This document shows positions 1 to 12,880 of a DNA stretch of 64,000 bases, piece after piece. This DNA is from Ailanthus altissimus (Eukaryota; Streptophyta; Magnoliopsida; Sapindales; Simaroubaceae). The position numbers were made by a program, and so were the translations under genes. The notes below the pieces were generated by a model, which searched no databases, was not told the origin of the DNA, and was given only the letters and a program-made list of their open reading frames with translations. Location: the NCBI GenBank assembly GCA_946807835.1, contig OX327694.1, positions 8,320,001 through 8,384,000 on the forward strand, written 5' to 3'. Within the stretch, counting starts at the first letter, position 1. Each line of letters begins with the position of its first letter.

Positions 1-768
1 AGGTTAAGGCATTGATGAGCCAATAGTTAGACACAGCATTAGAGGAGACTGCAGCTCCATCTAATAAAGAAGAGAATATGTCAAAGTCATCTAAAGCTAA
101 AGAAGAAAAAAATGACATTCAAGAAAGAGCTTATAGTACAATCGTTCTGTCATTGAGCGTAAAGTACTAAGGAAAGTAGCAGGTGAGACGACAGCAATTA
201 GTTTTTAGAAGAAGCTTCAATGTTTTTTATATATAGAAGTTGTTGGCCAATAGATTGCATATAAAGAAGAAACTTTATCAGTTGTCCATATCAGAGGGAA
301 CGCTAATGAAAGACCATATAAATGCCTTCAACAAGATCATCATCGATCTTAAATCTATCAACATCAAGATAGAGGATGAAGATAAGGCAATTATCCTGCT
401 GAGTTTACTTCCAAGATTTATGAGAGCTTTGTTGATATGTTACTCTACGGCAAAGAAAGTTTAACAATGGGCGATGTAAAATCATCATTAAACTCAAAGC
501 TATTGAAAAAATAGATTGAGGGCAATGTAGAAAGTTTTCGGTAAGAAGAAGGTCCTCACATAAAAATGGAAGAAGAAAAAGCTCAATGTTAAAGTCTAAG
601 ACTTCTAGAAAGTGTTATTGCTGCAAGAAAGATGGACACTTCATAAAGGATTGTCCGGAGAAGAAAGCACAAGACAAGAAAAAAATAGATGTTGCACTTA
701 CCTATGATGATAGCTACGATAGTGCAGAGACTCTAGTCACTACTGATGGTAAAAGTACTGAACAATAG
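1..768 (+). pseudogene. copia A gag with CCHC zinc knuckle, broken
   Basis: Gag (nucleocapsid precursor) of copia element A. The frame at 240-464 carries the gag helical region typical of copia elements (LPRFMRALL near its end). The frame at 586-768 carries a nucleic-acid-binding zinc knuckle with spacing C-x2-C-x4-H-x4-C (CYCCKKDGHFIKDC, residues 10-23). Several stops separate the pieces and the protein's start lies outside or at the window edge. It is non-functional. The family assignment rests on the knuckle and on collinear protease and integrase remnants downstream. Confidence 0.8.
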
Positions 769-2010
769 TTCTCGATTTTGGTTGAAATTTTTATATATTC
801 CCACACAAGTCTTGGTTTATAAATTTTCAGCCCATTAGTAGTGGTGATGTATTAATGGGTAATGATTTTGCTTATCAGAAGATGGGAATTAGTAGTATTA
901 AACTTAGGTTACATGATAAGCAAGTGAGAGAGTTGACAAAAGTTAAGCATGTTCCTGACCTCAAGATGAACTTGATCTCACTAGGGACTTTAAACCAGAA
1001 TAAGTGTTCAGAATTGACGGAGGGGTTTTAAGAGTATTAAAAGGTTCTATAATGGTAATGAATTGTGAGAAGTACATATGTATTTATGAGCTGAAAGGAG
1101 AAGTTGTAAGTAATTCAATATTATTCTATATAGATGATGAAAATATACAAATTAAGTTGTGGCATCTTAGACTAGTACACTTAAGTGAGATAAACTTGAA
1201 AGAGTGATTTAGTTTAAAGGCATTTTGTGAGAATAAATTCCAGCCATTTGAGTTTTATGAGCAATGTGTACTTGAAAAAGCGCATAAAGTGAGGTTTAGT
1301 ACTAGCGAACACAATACTAAATAGACTCTTAACTATATACACTCAAATCTTTTGGGACCAGTTCAGACAGTTATTCATAATAGGGCTAGATATTTTCTTA
1401 GCATTATTAATTACTATTAAAGGAAGCTATGGGTCTATGTGTTGAAGAACAATGATTAAGTATTTGATACGTTCAAGACTTAGAAGGATCTGGTTGAGAA
1501 TCAAACTGGCAAAAGGATTAAGAGGCTAAGAACTAACAATGGTCTTAAATTTTGCAATAGAGAGTTTGTGGGTTTTGTGCCAAGTATGGGATTGCAAGGT
1601 ATAGAACTGTGAAATCAACACCGCAATAGAATGGTGTAGCTGAAAGAATAAATAGGAACTTGATTAAAAGGGTTAAATGTATGCTTGCCAATGCAAAGAT
1701 ATCTAAGGCATTATGGGGAGAAACTATTGTGACTGCAGCTTATTTGATTAATAGGAGTCCATCCTCGGCAATAGACTTCAAGACACCAAAAGATGAATGG
1801 TTTGGCAACCCTCCTAAATATGACCACCTCAGAATTTCTAGTTGTCCTACCTTTGTTCATGTTAAGAAGGGAAAATTAGAACCTAGAGCTATCAAAGGGG
1901 TATTCATTGGATATTTTAAAGATGTGAGAGGATACAAGGTATGGTATAGAGAGCTGACACCATTAAGAAGTGTCATAAGCCATGACGTGACGTTCAATAA
2001 AGTGCGATTG
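769..2010 (+). pseudogene. copia A protease and integrase remnant
   Basis: Continuation of element A. At about 770-1000 the protease-like region is recognisable, but the catalytic Asp-Ser-Gly has become Asp-Phe-Gly followed by a stop. At 1004-1207 the GAG-pre-integrase region shows LWHLRLVHLSE. From 1210 to 1650 the integrase core is present with many stops. At 1660-2000 the late integrase is open, with ALWGETIVTAAYLINRSPS and the later IKGVFIGYFKDVRGYKVW. The frame is cut at 2010 by the LTR of the minus-strand element. The open frame running on to 2160 reads into that LTR and is not real protein. Confidence 0.8.
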
Positions 2011-4178
2011 TGTTGTCGGGGATCTATTATATGTCAGTGTCAAGGATCTATTATATGTGGGTGTATGCATGTGCAATTGTGCCTATTGCCTAAAATTTGT
2101 ATCATATACGAATTATACGCGGTGGAAGCGTGTAAATTAAACAATAAACACAATAAATAAATATATTAATCATATTAATATATTAATACGGTAGACAACT
2201 CACCTCAACGTGTAATATTATACACATATATCCCTACAGTCCGCATAGAGACCAACTCGTAGGCAGTTCTAGTTATCAACTCGGTAGGCTTGGTGAGCTA
2301 GAATAACAGCCCTATATCCAGCACGGGATTAACTCTTAATCTACAAAATAGCCAGGTGTGTGTTTATATCATTTTCTCCAAAAAAATAAGAAACGAAGAA
2401 TTTGAAGCAATCCATCATTACTTCAAATGAAACTATAAAGAAAAATAAAACAATTTCATTTTTCTCTTTTCTTTTTTTTTTCTTTTTCTTCTTCTCTTTT
2501 TTTCTTCTTATTTTTCTTTCTCCATTTCTTTCTCTTTCTCATGGGCACACACCAACACTTTCACAATTTCACATCTCTCTTTTTATTATTTATATATATA
2601 TGTATATATATATATAATAAAGTAATAATATAATATATTATATACTATAAATAATAATAAAAATACATAATGGGTGCCAACTATTTAGCACCCAAATAAA
2701 ATGTTATTATATATAATATTATGTAATATAATAAGAGAGATATTTTGATTATTTAACCATTAAATAATTAAAGTATGTAATAATTATTTTACCTCTAATA
2801 AATAGTTATCAAGCATACTTTAGTGGGTCCCATCAAATCTCACACTTGGCTAAATTTAATTGAGGGTCCACAATATGCCATGTGTCATAATACAATTAGT
2901 AAATAATAATTATTAACTAATTGTTGTATTTAATACTTAAATACAGATATACACGCATTTTCGTAGTAGTACTGAATATTGTTGAATTAAATATTTTAAT
3001 CTGGCACATTGCCTTAGTGCACAACGAGTACACTCCATATAGCGAGACTCCGTAGGTCAACGCCCGATTCGTCAAATGGAACTATTTCATGAGTCCGTGA
3101 GCAATGTCCCACGCACATATCACGGATATTACAAATCAGCTCGTTGAACCATACAAGTTGAGGTTACAACGCATACGTATAGTCCTTCAGTCATGATATC
3201 CTGGATGTGTGAGGATCACCGTCAAATCCCTTAGTGCTCATCCATGTCTTATCTTCAGACTTGTATCTCACAGAACAATATATGTAAATTCCTTTGTCAA
3301 ATTATTCCACCCTGGCGAAACTCTTTCCCGGGATTAATGCTTGTAGCCATAAACTTTCTAAGATACAATCTTGAAGCATTTAAATATCTAACTCCCTATG
3401 CGAGCTAATGGATCTCATATCTATACACACCAGACTCTATAAGCATCGGACTATACCCAGCAACATCCAGCGGTCACATCATGAAAGGTCTGTGACATGC
3501 GTGAAACCAAAGTATGGTGGATCACTTACAAGCCCACCGTAGCACTCAGGTCAAATGACCATGTATACTACTCAACTCGAGAGGACCCTTAATTGACGGC
3601 TTACATAGGATGTCTATCGGAAGCCCTCATGAGTCTGTCCCATATCTAGTCTTAACTGGATACCAATATGTCAATACGAGCTCTAAGCTCACAGTCGGCT
3701 AGGAACAACCATCTATACCTATAGGTATGACATATGTTGATCTATATATTTAAAGGTATCCATCAACAGACCCGCATCGGCAGAAATAAATCAGAGACAA
3801 TTATTCGAGAACATACTTGTGTAACTAGCATTTCCTAGCACCTGATTGCAACTCTTGCAACTATGCAGTTACTAGTATATTCTCAGGTCTATATCCCATT
3901 ACAGACAAGGCTCCAACTCTTAGATCTTCGCTGAGTATTATAACCAGCTAACATTTAAATGTGCTACACATTTAGAATTTATATCTCTCAGCATGGCTTA
4001 TTATGAGCCCTTATCTAAACTTCTTTAGATCTGACCTGAGCTTCTTCAGATCTACAATGTCTATAACATTACATTACATAATACCATATAAATGGGTATT
4101 AGCGATTTAATGGGAATGTACACTTGTATAATACACAAGATATACATCCAGGGATGACACGTAAGCATGACCCTAACA
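2011..4178 (-). repeat. 3' LTR of the minus-strand copia element
   Basis: Direct-repeat partner of 7604-9712, collinear along its length. It holds a long polypyrimidine run at 2455-2545 and AT-rich stretches to 2760. Near its left end, GGATCTATTATATG occurs twice (about 2019-2057), a small local duplication absent from the other LTR. The open frame at 2402-2617 is low-complexity sequence within the LTR, not a gene. Confidence 0.85.
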
Positions 4179-4190
4179 ATCTCCCACTTG
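4179..4190 (-). other. polypurine tract of the minus-strand element
   Basis: On the minus strand this reads CAAGTGGGAGAT directly before TGTTAGGGTC, the LTR start. This is the usual place and composition of a copia plus-strand primer. Confidence 0.7.
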
Positions 4191-4559
4191 CTTTAATGTA
4201 ATTCCTGATGGCATCTCATATACATCGACTCTACATGTTTCTAAACACTTTAAGAGTCATGGCCTTTAGATAGTAGGTCTGCTAAATTATTTATGGAATA
4301 CTTCTACAAATAATCACATCTCTAGTTATGTAAGACTCTTCTCAATATAATCAGATTACTAGTGTCATCTTGGTACCTTGGGTTGTACAATGGCCTTCTT
4401 TTGTCACAAACTATGGGATAAGATCCATGTATCTTGTAACTCTTTCAAGGCTAGCGATAAAACTACGAATCCTCACTACTGCTTCGATTGCGCCATTATA
4501 AATTAACAGTGAATCCTAGTTTGGTGTAATTCTAACTTACTTAGTACTATTGAGATTGA

Positions 4560-6500
4560 GCACATTTCTAAATGTAGACTCTCTATCATCTAGGTCAAAC
4601 TAGAAGTCTGACTCCGTGTGTCTTCTTATTTGTAAGTCACTTTCTTTATATTTAAGAAACTTATTCTTTGTACCCTCAAGGTACCTTAGGATATGTTTGA
4701 CTACCATCAAATGGTGATCACTTGAATCAGACTAAAATTGGCTCCTAACTCTTACAGCCAAACTAATCTCAGGTTTTAACACATCATAGCATGCATCAAG
4801 CTCTAAAGAGCTGACGTATGTGGTATGTCAGACTCTTTAACTGTCTCATCTTTCATCTGAAGAGACGCTCTCCTCAAAATATGAACACTAGGTCTATTGA
4901 TATGAAATGATTTGGGAAAGTCTTATCAGCTTACTAGCTCTATCTCTATAAAGCTTTATATCCGGTATAAAGGAAGCCTTTCCCAAATCCTTGATGGAGA
5001 AATTCGTACAAGTTACTTTTAATCGATTTTAACATAATGACATCATTCCCAATGACCAGCATGTCATCAACAAAGAGCATCAAGAAGACTATCGTGCTTC
5101 CACTAACCTTTCAAGCACACAAGACCAGAAGTCTGGCTGGATGTAAAACCTTTAGGTTGTTTTATGAATATCTCTAACTTGAGGTATCCATTCCGGAATG
5201 CTGTCCTTACATCCATCTATTAAACTTCAAAGTCATAATATGCTGCAAGAGCCAATAACATACTAATTGACTTTAGCATCAATATTGGTCCAAAGGTTTC
5301 CTTTAAATTAATGCCAAATCATTGAAGATTATCTTTCTAGAACCAATACAGAGTCTAGAAGGTCTCTACTTTCCATTTGGCTCTCACTACCTTTTTGTAA
5401 ACCCTTTACAATTAATGAGAACAATTTCCATGAGTAGCTTAACCAAGTCCCAGACTTGATACTGATGCATAGAGTCAATATTGTTTTCGTGGCTTCTTGC
5501 CGGTTCTCAAATCGATGTTTAACATCGACTCCATATAGGTCAAGGATAGTTTTCTTTTACCAAGAAAACTCTAAGTTCATCTTCAAGTATCATCCATACC
5601 TAAAAGGTGACCTAGACATCCTTTCCAACCTATTTAGAGGTGTGCTAAAAGGTCACTACTTAATTGAGCCTAAGTTCTCATCCTTGGTTCATTGATTTCT
5701 AGATTGACTTCATCAAGCTCAATCTTTCTATGATTCCTACGATACATGAGAAACTCTTCCTCAAAGATAGTAGTCTACAGAGAAACGAATACACTTTGCT
5801 TCTCTGAATCATAGAACTAGTATCCTATTGAATTCATAGGATACTCAATGAACCTATACTTGTACCTCTTGGGTGTTGTTTATCCTACTGAATAACTCTT
5901 ACAGAATAAGATACCCTATTGCGTAACTCTTACGTAAGCAGGACAACTCCAAGTCTTAACTTATTTAAGATACGACTTCCTTCCTTTTCGTATCACATAC
6001 AGAATAGAAGGAACAGCTTCTAATAGAACTCTACTTAATAAGCAATTGTCTTTGGAGTATATTCTCACAGATATAGATCGGTAACACTCATTATTGATCG
6101 AACCATATCTAATAAAGTTCGATTCCTCCTCTCCCAAAACAACATTATGTTGTGGAGTACCTAGAGGACTATAGTAAGTGAGAATCTCATTCTTCTTTAA
6201 ACAAACGAAAATTTACTGTTAATGTATTCATTTCCTCGACCTAATCAAAATGATGTGACGTACATTCTGGTATGTTTAGTCATCTTTGTGAATACATTAT
6301 TCATAAACTGGTTAAGTCTTTATGGCCAGATTGAGAATCCAACCATCCTTAACTAGGTGGATAAGCATCTCACGCTTATATGACCTAAATTTATATACCA
6401 CAGCTCTGTATCATTTAAGGATTTCAATCTACAGACATTTCTAATTATATATAATGTTTATTTATTAACTGACATTCAGCTTATAAAACATTATACTAAT
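4560..6500 (-). pseudogene. minus-strand copia pol remnant (integrase, RT, RNase H)
   Basis: Read on the minus strand, from high to low coordinates. About 6350-6300 resembles the GAG-pre-integrase segment (HLVKDG). About 6150-5700 resembles integrase, including GTPQHN. About 5080-5035 encodes LFVDDMLVIGNDV, the reverse transcriptase active-site region with the paired aspartates. About 4720-4670 encodes VVKHILRYLEGTKNKFLKYK, the segment before RNase H, followed by an ESDF remnant near 4600. Many stops interrupt all parts. Enzymatically dead, but enough to call Ty1/copia and to confirm orientation. Plus-strand open frames here are antisense shadows. Confidence 0.75.
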
Positions 6501-7589
6501 TATATAATACAACTATTGTATCGCATACAAGAAGTAAGTTAAGCTGCCCAACAACTTAGACCTGCAAGAAATCATTAAGTTTTACTCTCAACTTTACTTC
6601 TACAAGCTGTTGTATTCTGGTCTCTCTCAATTCCTACAACATATTATAGATATGAGAGGGACATGCGGCATCTCATACCCAGCTTGAATTGACATCAAAT
6701 ACCCTAGAAATGTCTATGTGTGTCAAACACAAACTTGTGAAAGTCTTCCTGACAATTATAAAGCTTCTAAGTTAGTTGAATTTCCAATACCCAACCTTAC
6801 TGTATTGGAAACACTTTCCATCTAGATTAACTTGTCAATGATCAAATATATGCTACCGATACTACCCTCACGCTGTAGCAATATTGGGCAATAATTTTTG
6901 CATATATTTGTCTCATCTCATGTTAATTGGTATAGTCCAAGCCTAACTGGCCAAGTCTCTCACGCTGTAGTAATATTAGAAAAAGGCCAACATAACTCGT
7001 CTAACACTGTATTGACAAGACGGATCAAAATAAAATATTATCTCATAATGTAATATTCTTCAATCTGATTAAGAGAGATTTTATTTTTAGGTCTCTATTC
7101 TCCTAGCGAATGTGATTCTCAATTAATTAATTTTTCTATGCAAGCACAACTAACCCCCAACAGTAGAGCTCCCATTGTGGTTATCAGCATAGAAAAATTA
7201 ATTCTGATTTATAATACAGAATGATAACTCTTTATCACTGCATTTCATCAACCTCGATTTATAATGTAGACTGATAACTTTTATCACTACATCTCATCAA
7301 TCTACACATGCAAAATTAATTTTGAAACACTGTTTAAAATCACTATAGCTCTTAACAGTAAAGATATTGTTCATATGCTACTGTTTAAGTGAACAGTATG
7401 CAGTAGTGGTGCCGAATTGCATCGCTGCAGCGCTGAGAGGTCGAACCCCCAGAGCTACGACGCCACCCCTCTAGCACTGCAGCACCCATACATCCCCTTT
7501 GGCATACCCGTTTCAATACTTGAAACACCCTATTTTCACTGGGCTTTTGCATCTATTCACTCAAACTACACTCCAAATATATCTCAAAT
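6500..7589 (-). other. gag-side part of the minus-strand element, no readable frame
   Basis: By position this should hold gag and the untranslated leader of the minus-strand element. I could not read a convincing gag or zinc knuckle. A short phrase, CTCACGCTGTAG(C/T)AATATT, occurs twice (about 6869 and 6960), which hints at a local duplication. Confidence 0.4.
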
Positions 7590-7603
7590 GGCTTTGATAC
7601 CAA
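7590..7603 (-). other. primer binding site (tRNA-Met type)
   Basis: The minus strand reads TTGGTATCAAAGCC directly after the LTR end. TGGTATCA is the usual initiator tRNA-Met primer site of plant copia elements. It fixes the orientation of this element. Confidence 0.8.
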
Positions 7604-9712
7604 TGTTATTGGGGATCTATTATATATGGGTGTATGCATTTGTAATTGTGTCTATTGCCTAAAATACATATCATATATGAATTATATGCGGCGAAAGCGT
7701 GTAAATTAAACAATAAACACAATAAATAAATATATTAATCATATTAATATATTAATAAGGTAGATAACTCACCTCAACATACAACGTTATATACGTATAT
7801 CCTTGGAGTCCGCATGAAGACCAACTCGTGGGCAGTTCTAGTCACCAACTCAGTGAGCTTGGTGAACTAGAATAGCAGCCCTATATCCAGCACGAGATTA
7901 ACTCTTAATTCACAAAATGGCCAGATGTGTGTTTATATCCTTTTCTCCAAAAGGATAAGAAATGAAGAATTTGAAACAATACACCATTGCTTCAAATAGA
8001 ACCATAAAGAAAAATGAAACAATTTCATTTTTCCCTTTTTGTTTTTTTTTTTTCTTCTTCTTCTTCTCTTTTTTTCTTCTTTCTTTTCTTTCTCAATTTC
8101 TTTCTCTTTCTTATAGGCACACACCAACACTTTCACAATTTCACATCTCTCTCCCTTTATACATATATATAAAATAAAATAATAAAATAATATATTATAA
8201 AATATAAATAATAATAAAAAATACATAATTAGTGCCAACTATTTAGCACCCAAATAAAATATTATTATATATATAATATCATATAATATAATATAATATA
8301 ATAAGAGAGATATTTTGATTATTTAACCATTAAATAATCAAAGTATGTAATAACCATTTTGCCCTTCATAAATAGTTACCAAGCATACCCCTAGTAGGTC
8401 CCATTAAATCCCATACTTTGGTAAACTCAACTGAGGGACCACAATACACCACGTGTCATAATACAATTAGTAAATAACAATTATTAACTAATTATTGTAT
8501 TTAACACTTAAATACAGACACGTACGCATTCTTGTGATAATACTGCATATTGCTAGATTAAACATTTTAATCCGTCATGCTGCCCTAGTTCACAATGAGT
8601 ATACTCCCTATCGCGGGACTCCCTAGGCCCACGTCCGATTCGTCAAATGAAACTATTCCACGAGTCCGTGAGCAATGCCCCACGCATACATCACGGATAT
8701 TACAAATCAGCATGTTAAACCATACAAGTTGAGGTTACAATGCATACATATGTATAGTCCTTCCGTCATGATATCTTGGACGTGCGAGGATATAAATTTT
8801 CACCGTTAAATCCCCTAGTGCTCATCCATGTCTTATCTTCAGACTTGTATCTCAAAGAACAATATGTGCAAACTCCTTTGCCATATTGTTCCACCCCGGC
8901 GGAACTCTTTCCTTGGATTAATGCTTGTGGCCAAAAGACTTTCTAAGATACATTCTCGAAGTATCTGTATATCTAACTCCCTATGCGAGCTAACAAATCC
9001 TATATCTATACATACCGAACTCCATAAGTATCAGACTATACCCAGCGGTCACACCATGAAAAGTCTGTGACATGCGTGAAACCAAAGTATGGTGGATCAC
9101 TTACAAGCCCACCGTGGCACTCAGGTCAAAGAACCACGTATACTACTCAACTCGAGAGAACCCTCCATTGATGGCTTACATAGGATGTGTATTGGAGGCT
9201 CTTGTGAGTCTACCCTATATCCAGTCCTAACTGGATACCATCTATATCCTATAGGTACAACATATATTGATCTATATATTTAAAGGTATCCATCGACAGA
9301 CCCACATCGATAGAAATAAATAAGGGACAATTAGTCGAGAACATATTTGTGTAACTAGCATTTTCTGACACCTGATTGCAACTCTTGTAACTATGCAGTT
9401 ACAAGTATATTCCTAGGTCTATGTCCCATTACAAACAAGGCTCCAACTCTTGGATCTTCGTTGAGTATTATAACTAGCTAACACTTAACTGTGCTACACA
9501 TTTAGCTTTTATATCTCTCAGCATGGCTTACTATGAGCCTTTATCTAAACTTCTTTAGATTTAACCTGAACTTCTTCAGATCTACAATAGATGTAATGTT
9601 ACATTACATAATACCGTATGAATGGGTATTAGCGATTTAATGGGAATGTACACTTATATAAATACACAAGTATATATACATTCAAGGATGGCAAGTAAGC
9701 TTGACCCTAACA
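7604..9712 (-). repeat. 5' LTR of the minus-strand copia element
   Basis: Partner of 2011-4178. It begins TGTTATTGGGGATC and ends GACCCTAACA on the + strand. It contains the matching polypyrimidine run near 8030-8115. The open frames at 7933-8238 (minus) and 7962-8177 (plus) are low-complexity shadows within this run. Confidence 0.85.
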
Positions 9713-10960
9713 TATAGATGTAAAGACAGCTTTTCTACGTGGAGAGCTTGAAGAGACAATTTACATGGCATAATCGCAAGGGTTTGTAGGGCCCAAAAAA
9801 AAGGAACATGCTTGTTTACTGAAGAAGCTATTATATAAGTTAAAGCAATCACCTAGACAGTAATACAGGAGATTTGATGAGTTTACGATGACTTGTAGAT
9901 TTAGTATGAGCAAGTAAGACTAATACATGTACTTTAAGAGCTTGAGCAGTGGGATGATGTATTTACTTCTGTACGTCGATGATATATTAATTGCATGTAA
10001 GAACATAAAAACAATACATAAACTCAAGAAGTGGTTGAGTGGCGAATTTGAGATGAAGGATTTGGGAGCAGCAAAGAGGATATTGGATATAGATATTGTG
10101 AGAGAGAAAAATGGATGCTATCTTCCTGTTACAATAGTGATATATACTCAAGATCCTAAAAAGTTTTGTATGTCTAATGTAAAGACTGTCTCCACTCCTT
10201 TGGCTATGCATTTTAAACTTTTATCAGCACATTCTCTGACATCCGAAGAGGAAAAACTACAAATGAGTAAAGTATCGTATGAAAGCATCATAGGGAGTAT
10301 TTTGTATGCAATGATTTTTACAAAACTAGACATAGCACAGGCTGTGAGTATGGTGGGTAGATATATGGCAAATCCGATGAAGGATTATTGGCTTGTAGTG
10401 AAGTGGATATTGAGATATCTCAAAGGGACATTAGATTATGGATTGATGTATAAAATGGATGAAGACAATAGTGTAATGGTAAGAGGATACGTAGACTCAG
10501 ATTATGCAGGTGATCTTGACAAAAAAAAATCATTGACGAGTTACGTATTTATAGTGTTTAGGTGTAGTATGTGTTAGAGATCAGTTCTACAACATCTAGT
10601 TGCACTATCTACCATAAAGGCAGAGTACATAATTGCTGGAGAAGCTATTAAGGAGGTAGTATAGTTGAAAGGCATATGCGCGGAGGTAATGACTACTGAA
10701 GATGTGAACACCAGTGTATATTGTTATAGCCAAAGTACCATACACTTAAGCAAGCATCAAGTGTCCATAAAAGGTCTAAACACATTGATATGCGACTCTA
10801 TTACATTAGAGAGATTGTTCAAATGGGTGAAGTTAATCTAACAAAGATAGCGTCATCTGAAAATTCTACTGATATGTTAACTAAGCCACTGCTCTTGGTT
10901 AAGTTCATCCTATACAAGGACTTAACTGGAGTCACTACTATGTAAGGCTGACCAAAGATG
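9713..10960 (+). pseudogene. copia A reverse transcriptase and RNase H remnant
   Basis: Host element A resumes immediately after the nested LTR with the reverse transcriptase phrase DVKTAFLRGELEE (about 9717-9755). A 216-codon open stretch at 9927-10577 carries LLLYVDDILIACKN (active-site YVDD), then MKDLGAAKRILDIDI, VKWILRYLKGTLDYGLMY, and the RNase H start YVDSDYAGDLDKKKS. RNase H continues with stops to about 10960 (STIKAEYIIAGEA). About 250 residues expected between the integrase end and DVKTAFL are missing. The protein is dead because of stops upstream and downstream of the open stretch. Confidence 0.85.
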
Positions 10961-10974
10961 CAAATATGAGAGAT

Positions 10975-11550
10975 TGAGAAAACTTTGCGAATGTTTTGAA
11001 TCAAGAATGGGATTTATAAGAAAATTGATTAACAATTATTATAATATAATTTGGGGAATGAGTCAGGTGCGTTGAATGCACACAGAAGCAAGATGGACAC
11101 GAAATGAGGTGAATGGAGAAGGTCCAACCGCTCAAGCCTAGGTGTCGTGGCACTGGGCAAGATACGAGCCAGTGTCGCGGCGCTGGTGCGGGAAATAGGT
11201 TTCCCATTTTGAATTGTCTTCCAAATCTATTCAGACTCTTTAAAATGACTTCCACATGTTTAGGGTTAACTTAGGACGTCTTAAAGGCTATATAAAGGTC
11301 CTTTTATTGGCTTATAAATACATCTTGATAATCAAAATAATATTTTGATTCTTAGTGAGAGAAACCCCTAGTTATAAGAGAGAGTTGAGTTCTTTCTTGG
11401 TAAATACATACTTTGTGAGTGCCTTGTGATTTAATAATAAACGAGTTTGATCTTGATCTATCGTGGACATATGCAAATTGTCGAACTACATAAATTCTTT
11501 GTATGTTATTCTTTTATTTTCTCTCTATAGTTTTTTAATAGTTTAGGTGT
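10975..11550 (+). repeat. probable 3' LTR of copia A
   Basis: Follows the RNase H remnant and a purine-rich stretch (GAGAGAT). It has LTR-like promoter organisation: a TATA box at 11288-11298, then a presumed transcribed region. The start at the TG of 10975 and the end near 11550 are guesses from position, since the other LTR is outside the window. The GC-rich words at 11140-11190 (CGCGGCGCTGG) are typical of LTR upstream regions. Confidence 0.45.
11288..11298 (+). promoter_or_regulatory. TATA box in the copia A 3' LTR
   Basis: CTATATAAAGG, a near-consensus plant TATA box, lies about 310 bases into the presumed LTR. Confidence 0.5.
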
Positions 11551-11607
11551 TGCACTATACTTTGGATTTATTACTTCTTTGATTGCTTTTACTTTAACAA
11601 CTTATTT

Positions 11608-12880
11608 TCTCAAAATTTGTTGATTTATATATAAAATTTTTAGCTACATTACAATACATATTATTTAATAAGTCTCAATAAATTTGAAATGTAATAGTAA
11701 AAATAATAATTTATATATAGGTAGAGTAATTTAATAATCATGTTCAAGTTTACAAACAAAACATGCTTTGAGAACAATATAGTTAACCAAATTCCTCATA
11801 AAACATACTTTCTTATCATCGTTTTTCAAATATTAGTTATATCAATTGTAAGATTCTAATAGAACATTTTTTATTAACATTAATTTATTAAAAATATTAG
11901 AAAATAGATATACTCGTTATATTTTAAATTAATTTTAGATATTATTGTAATTAATTATTTGAATCATTTGAAAATTTTAAGGTTAAAACTAAAATATTGT
12001 TTAAAATTTAAAAAGTTCTTGAGATTGACCTTACTTGGTTTTGATATATTGGTATTTGATACCAGTAACTCTAAAACTAATTTTAAAATTTTAATGTCGT
12101 AATAAATATGAAAAGTTATATGCTTTAAGATATCGTGGAGGTCTTTTGATAATTTGAAAAAACAAATGCAAGGGAGTAAATGGCAAACTCTTCAACAGCT
12201 AAATTATTCAGAATGTAAGTATTTGTTCTTTTTTTTCTCTCTAGACTTGTTCTAGAGATCTTGTTCTTGTCTCTTATTGGGGCTTTAGATTTTGGTTTGC
12301 TCTTCTACTAATGGATGACATTGAAGTTTTGTGCAATGTTTCTCGATTAATTTTGAGCATTCATAGGAGGTGTTAATTATTGGTTCTCTTCGTCAAAATA
12401 TTAACAAGGAAGCACTTCCAATGGAATGCTTTTCAAAATACGATGAAGAATTTATGGAAACCTAAAGCTAGGCTCTAATCCAAATGGTTGGAAATGGATA
12501 TGTTTCTCTATGAATTTGATATGGATATTGATAGGAAGAAGGTGTTATTATTACAACTATAGAATTTTAGTTATTTCTTCCTTGTTATAGAACCTATCTC
12601 GATTGACGACACTACTATAAATTCTTGCATTATACCTTTATAGATTCAAGTTTTAATCTTCCTATTATTCATATGAATGTAGAATTTGTAAAGTAGATTA
12701 AGAATAAAATTAGTTCTTTTCAGAAGGTGGACATGGACAGTATAAGGTCATGTATGGGTATAAGAAATTATCTTCATATCGAGGTGCATTTTAATTACTG
12801 CAAACCACTTCAGAAGGGGTTGATGTTATGATTAGGAAACATGAAGAGACTGCATTGGGATATAGCTATTTTCTTTTTTA
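11608..12880 (+). mobile_element. L1-type LINE copy A, 5' part only
   Basis: Collinear with LINE copy C from 21311 on, starting at a shared TCTCAAA-TTTG phrase. It contains about 650 bases of non-coding 5' sequence, then a broken ORF1 from about 12312. That ORF1 resembles the DUF4283 domain of plant LINE ORF1 proteins (phrases LTRKHFQWNAF and MDIDRKKVLLLQL) and ends in the start of the CCHC region (YCKPLQKGLM, about 12800). It stops abruptly at about 12880. Many stops; no ORF2. Confidence 0.65.

Larger units (their letters stand above)
2011..9712 (-). mobile_element. copia-type LTR retrotransposon in minus orientation, nested in copia A
   Basis: Two long direct repeats (2011-4178 and 7604-9712) flank 3.4 kb of minus-strand copia pol remnants. 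Each repeat begins TGTT and ends AACA. Next to the right-hand repeat, 7590-7603 reads in reverse as a primer site for initiator tRNA-Met (TGGTATCAAAGCC). Next to the left-hand repeat, 4179-4190 reads in reverse as a polypurine tract (CAAGTGGGAGAT). Both signs give minus orientation. The LTRs differ roughly once every 8 to 10 bases in the stretch I compared, so the insertion is old. No 5-bp target duplication is seen (GATTG on the left, TATAG on the right). Confidence 0.85.
1..11550 (+). mobile_element. Ty1/copia element A, decayed, left end outside window
   Basis: Remnant of a plant copia retrotransposon read left to right: gag, zinc knuckle, protease remnant, GAG-pre-integrase and integrase up to 2010, then reverse transcriptase and RNase H from 9713, then a probable 3' LTR. 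A second retroelement of opposite orientation (2011-9712) sits in the middle. Every domain is broken by stops and frameshifts. The 5' LTR is not in the window. The right boundary near 11550 is approximate, because I could not match it to a 5' LTR. Confidence 0.85.

Noticed and set aside
2402..2617. 71-codon frame rich in phenylalanine and serine
   Set aside because: It is a translated polypyrimidine run inside an LTR; the other LTR has the same run at 7962-8177.
5456..5695. 79-codon plus-strand frame
   Set aside because: It lies antisense to the integrase/reverse transcriptase remnant of the minus-strand copia element.
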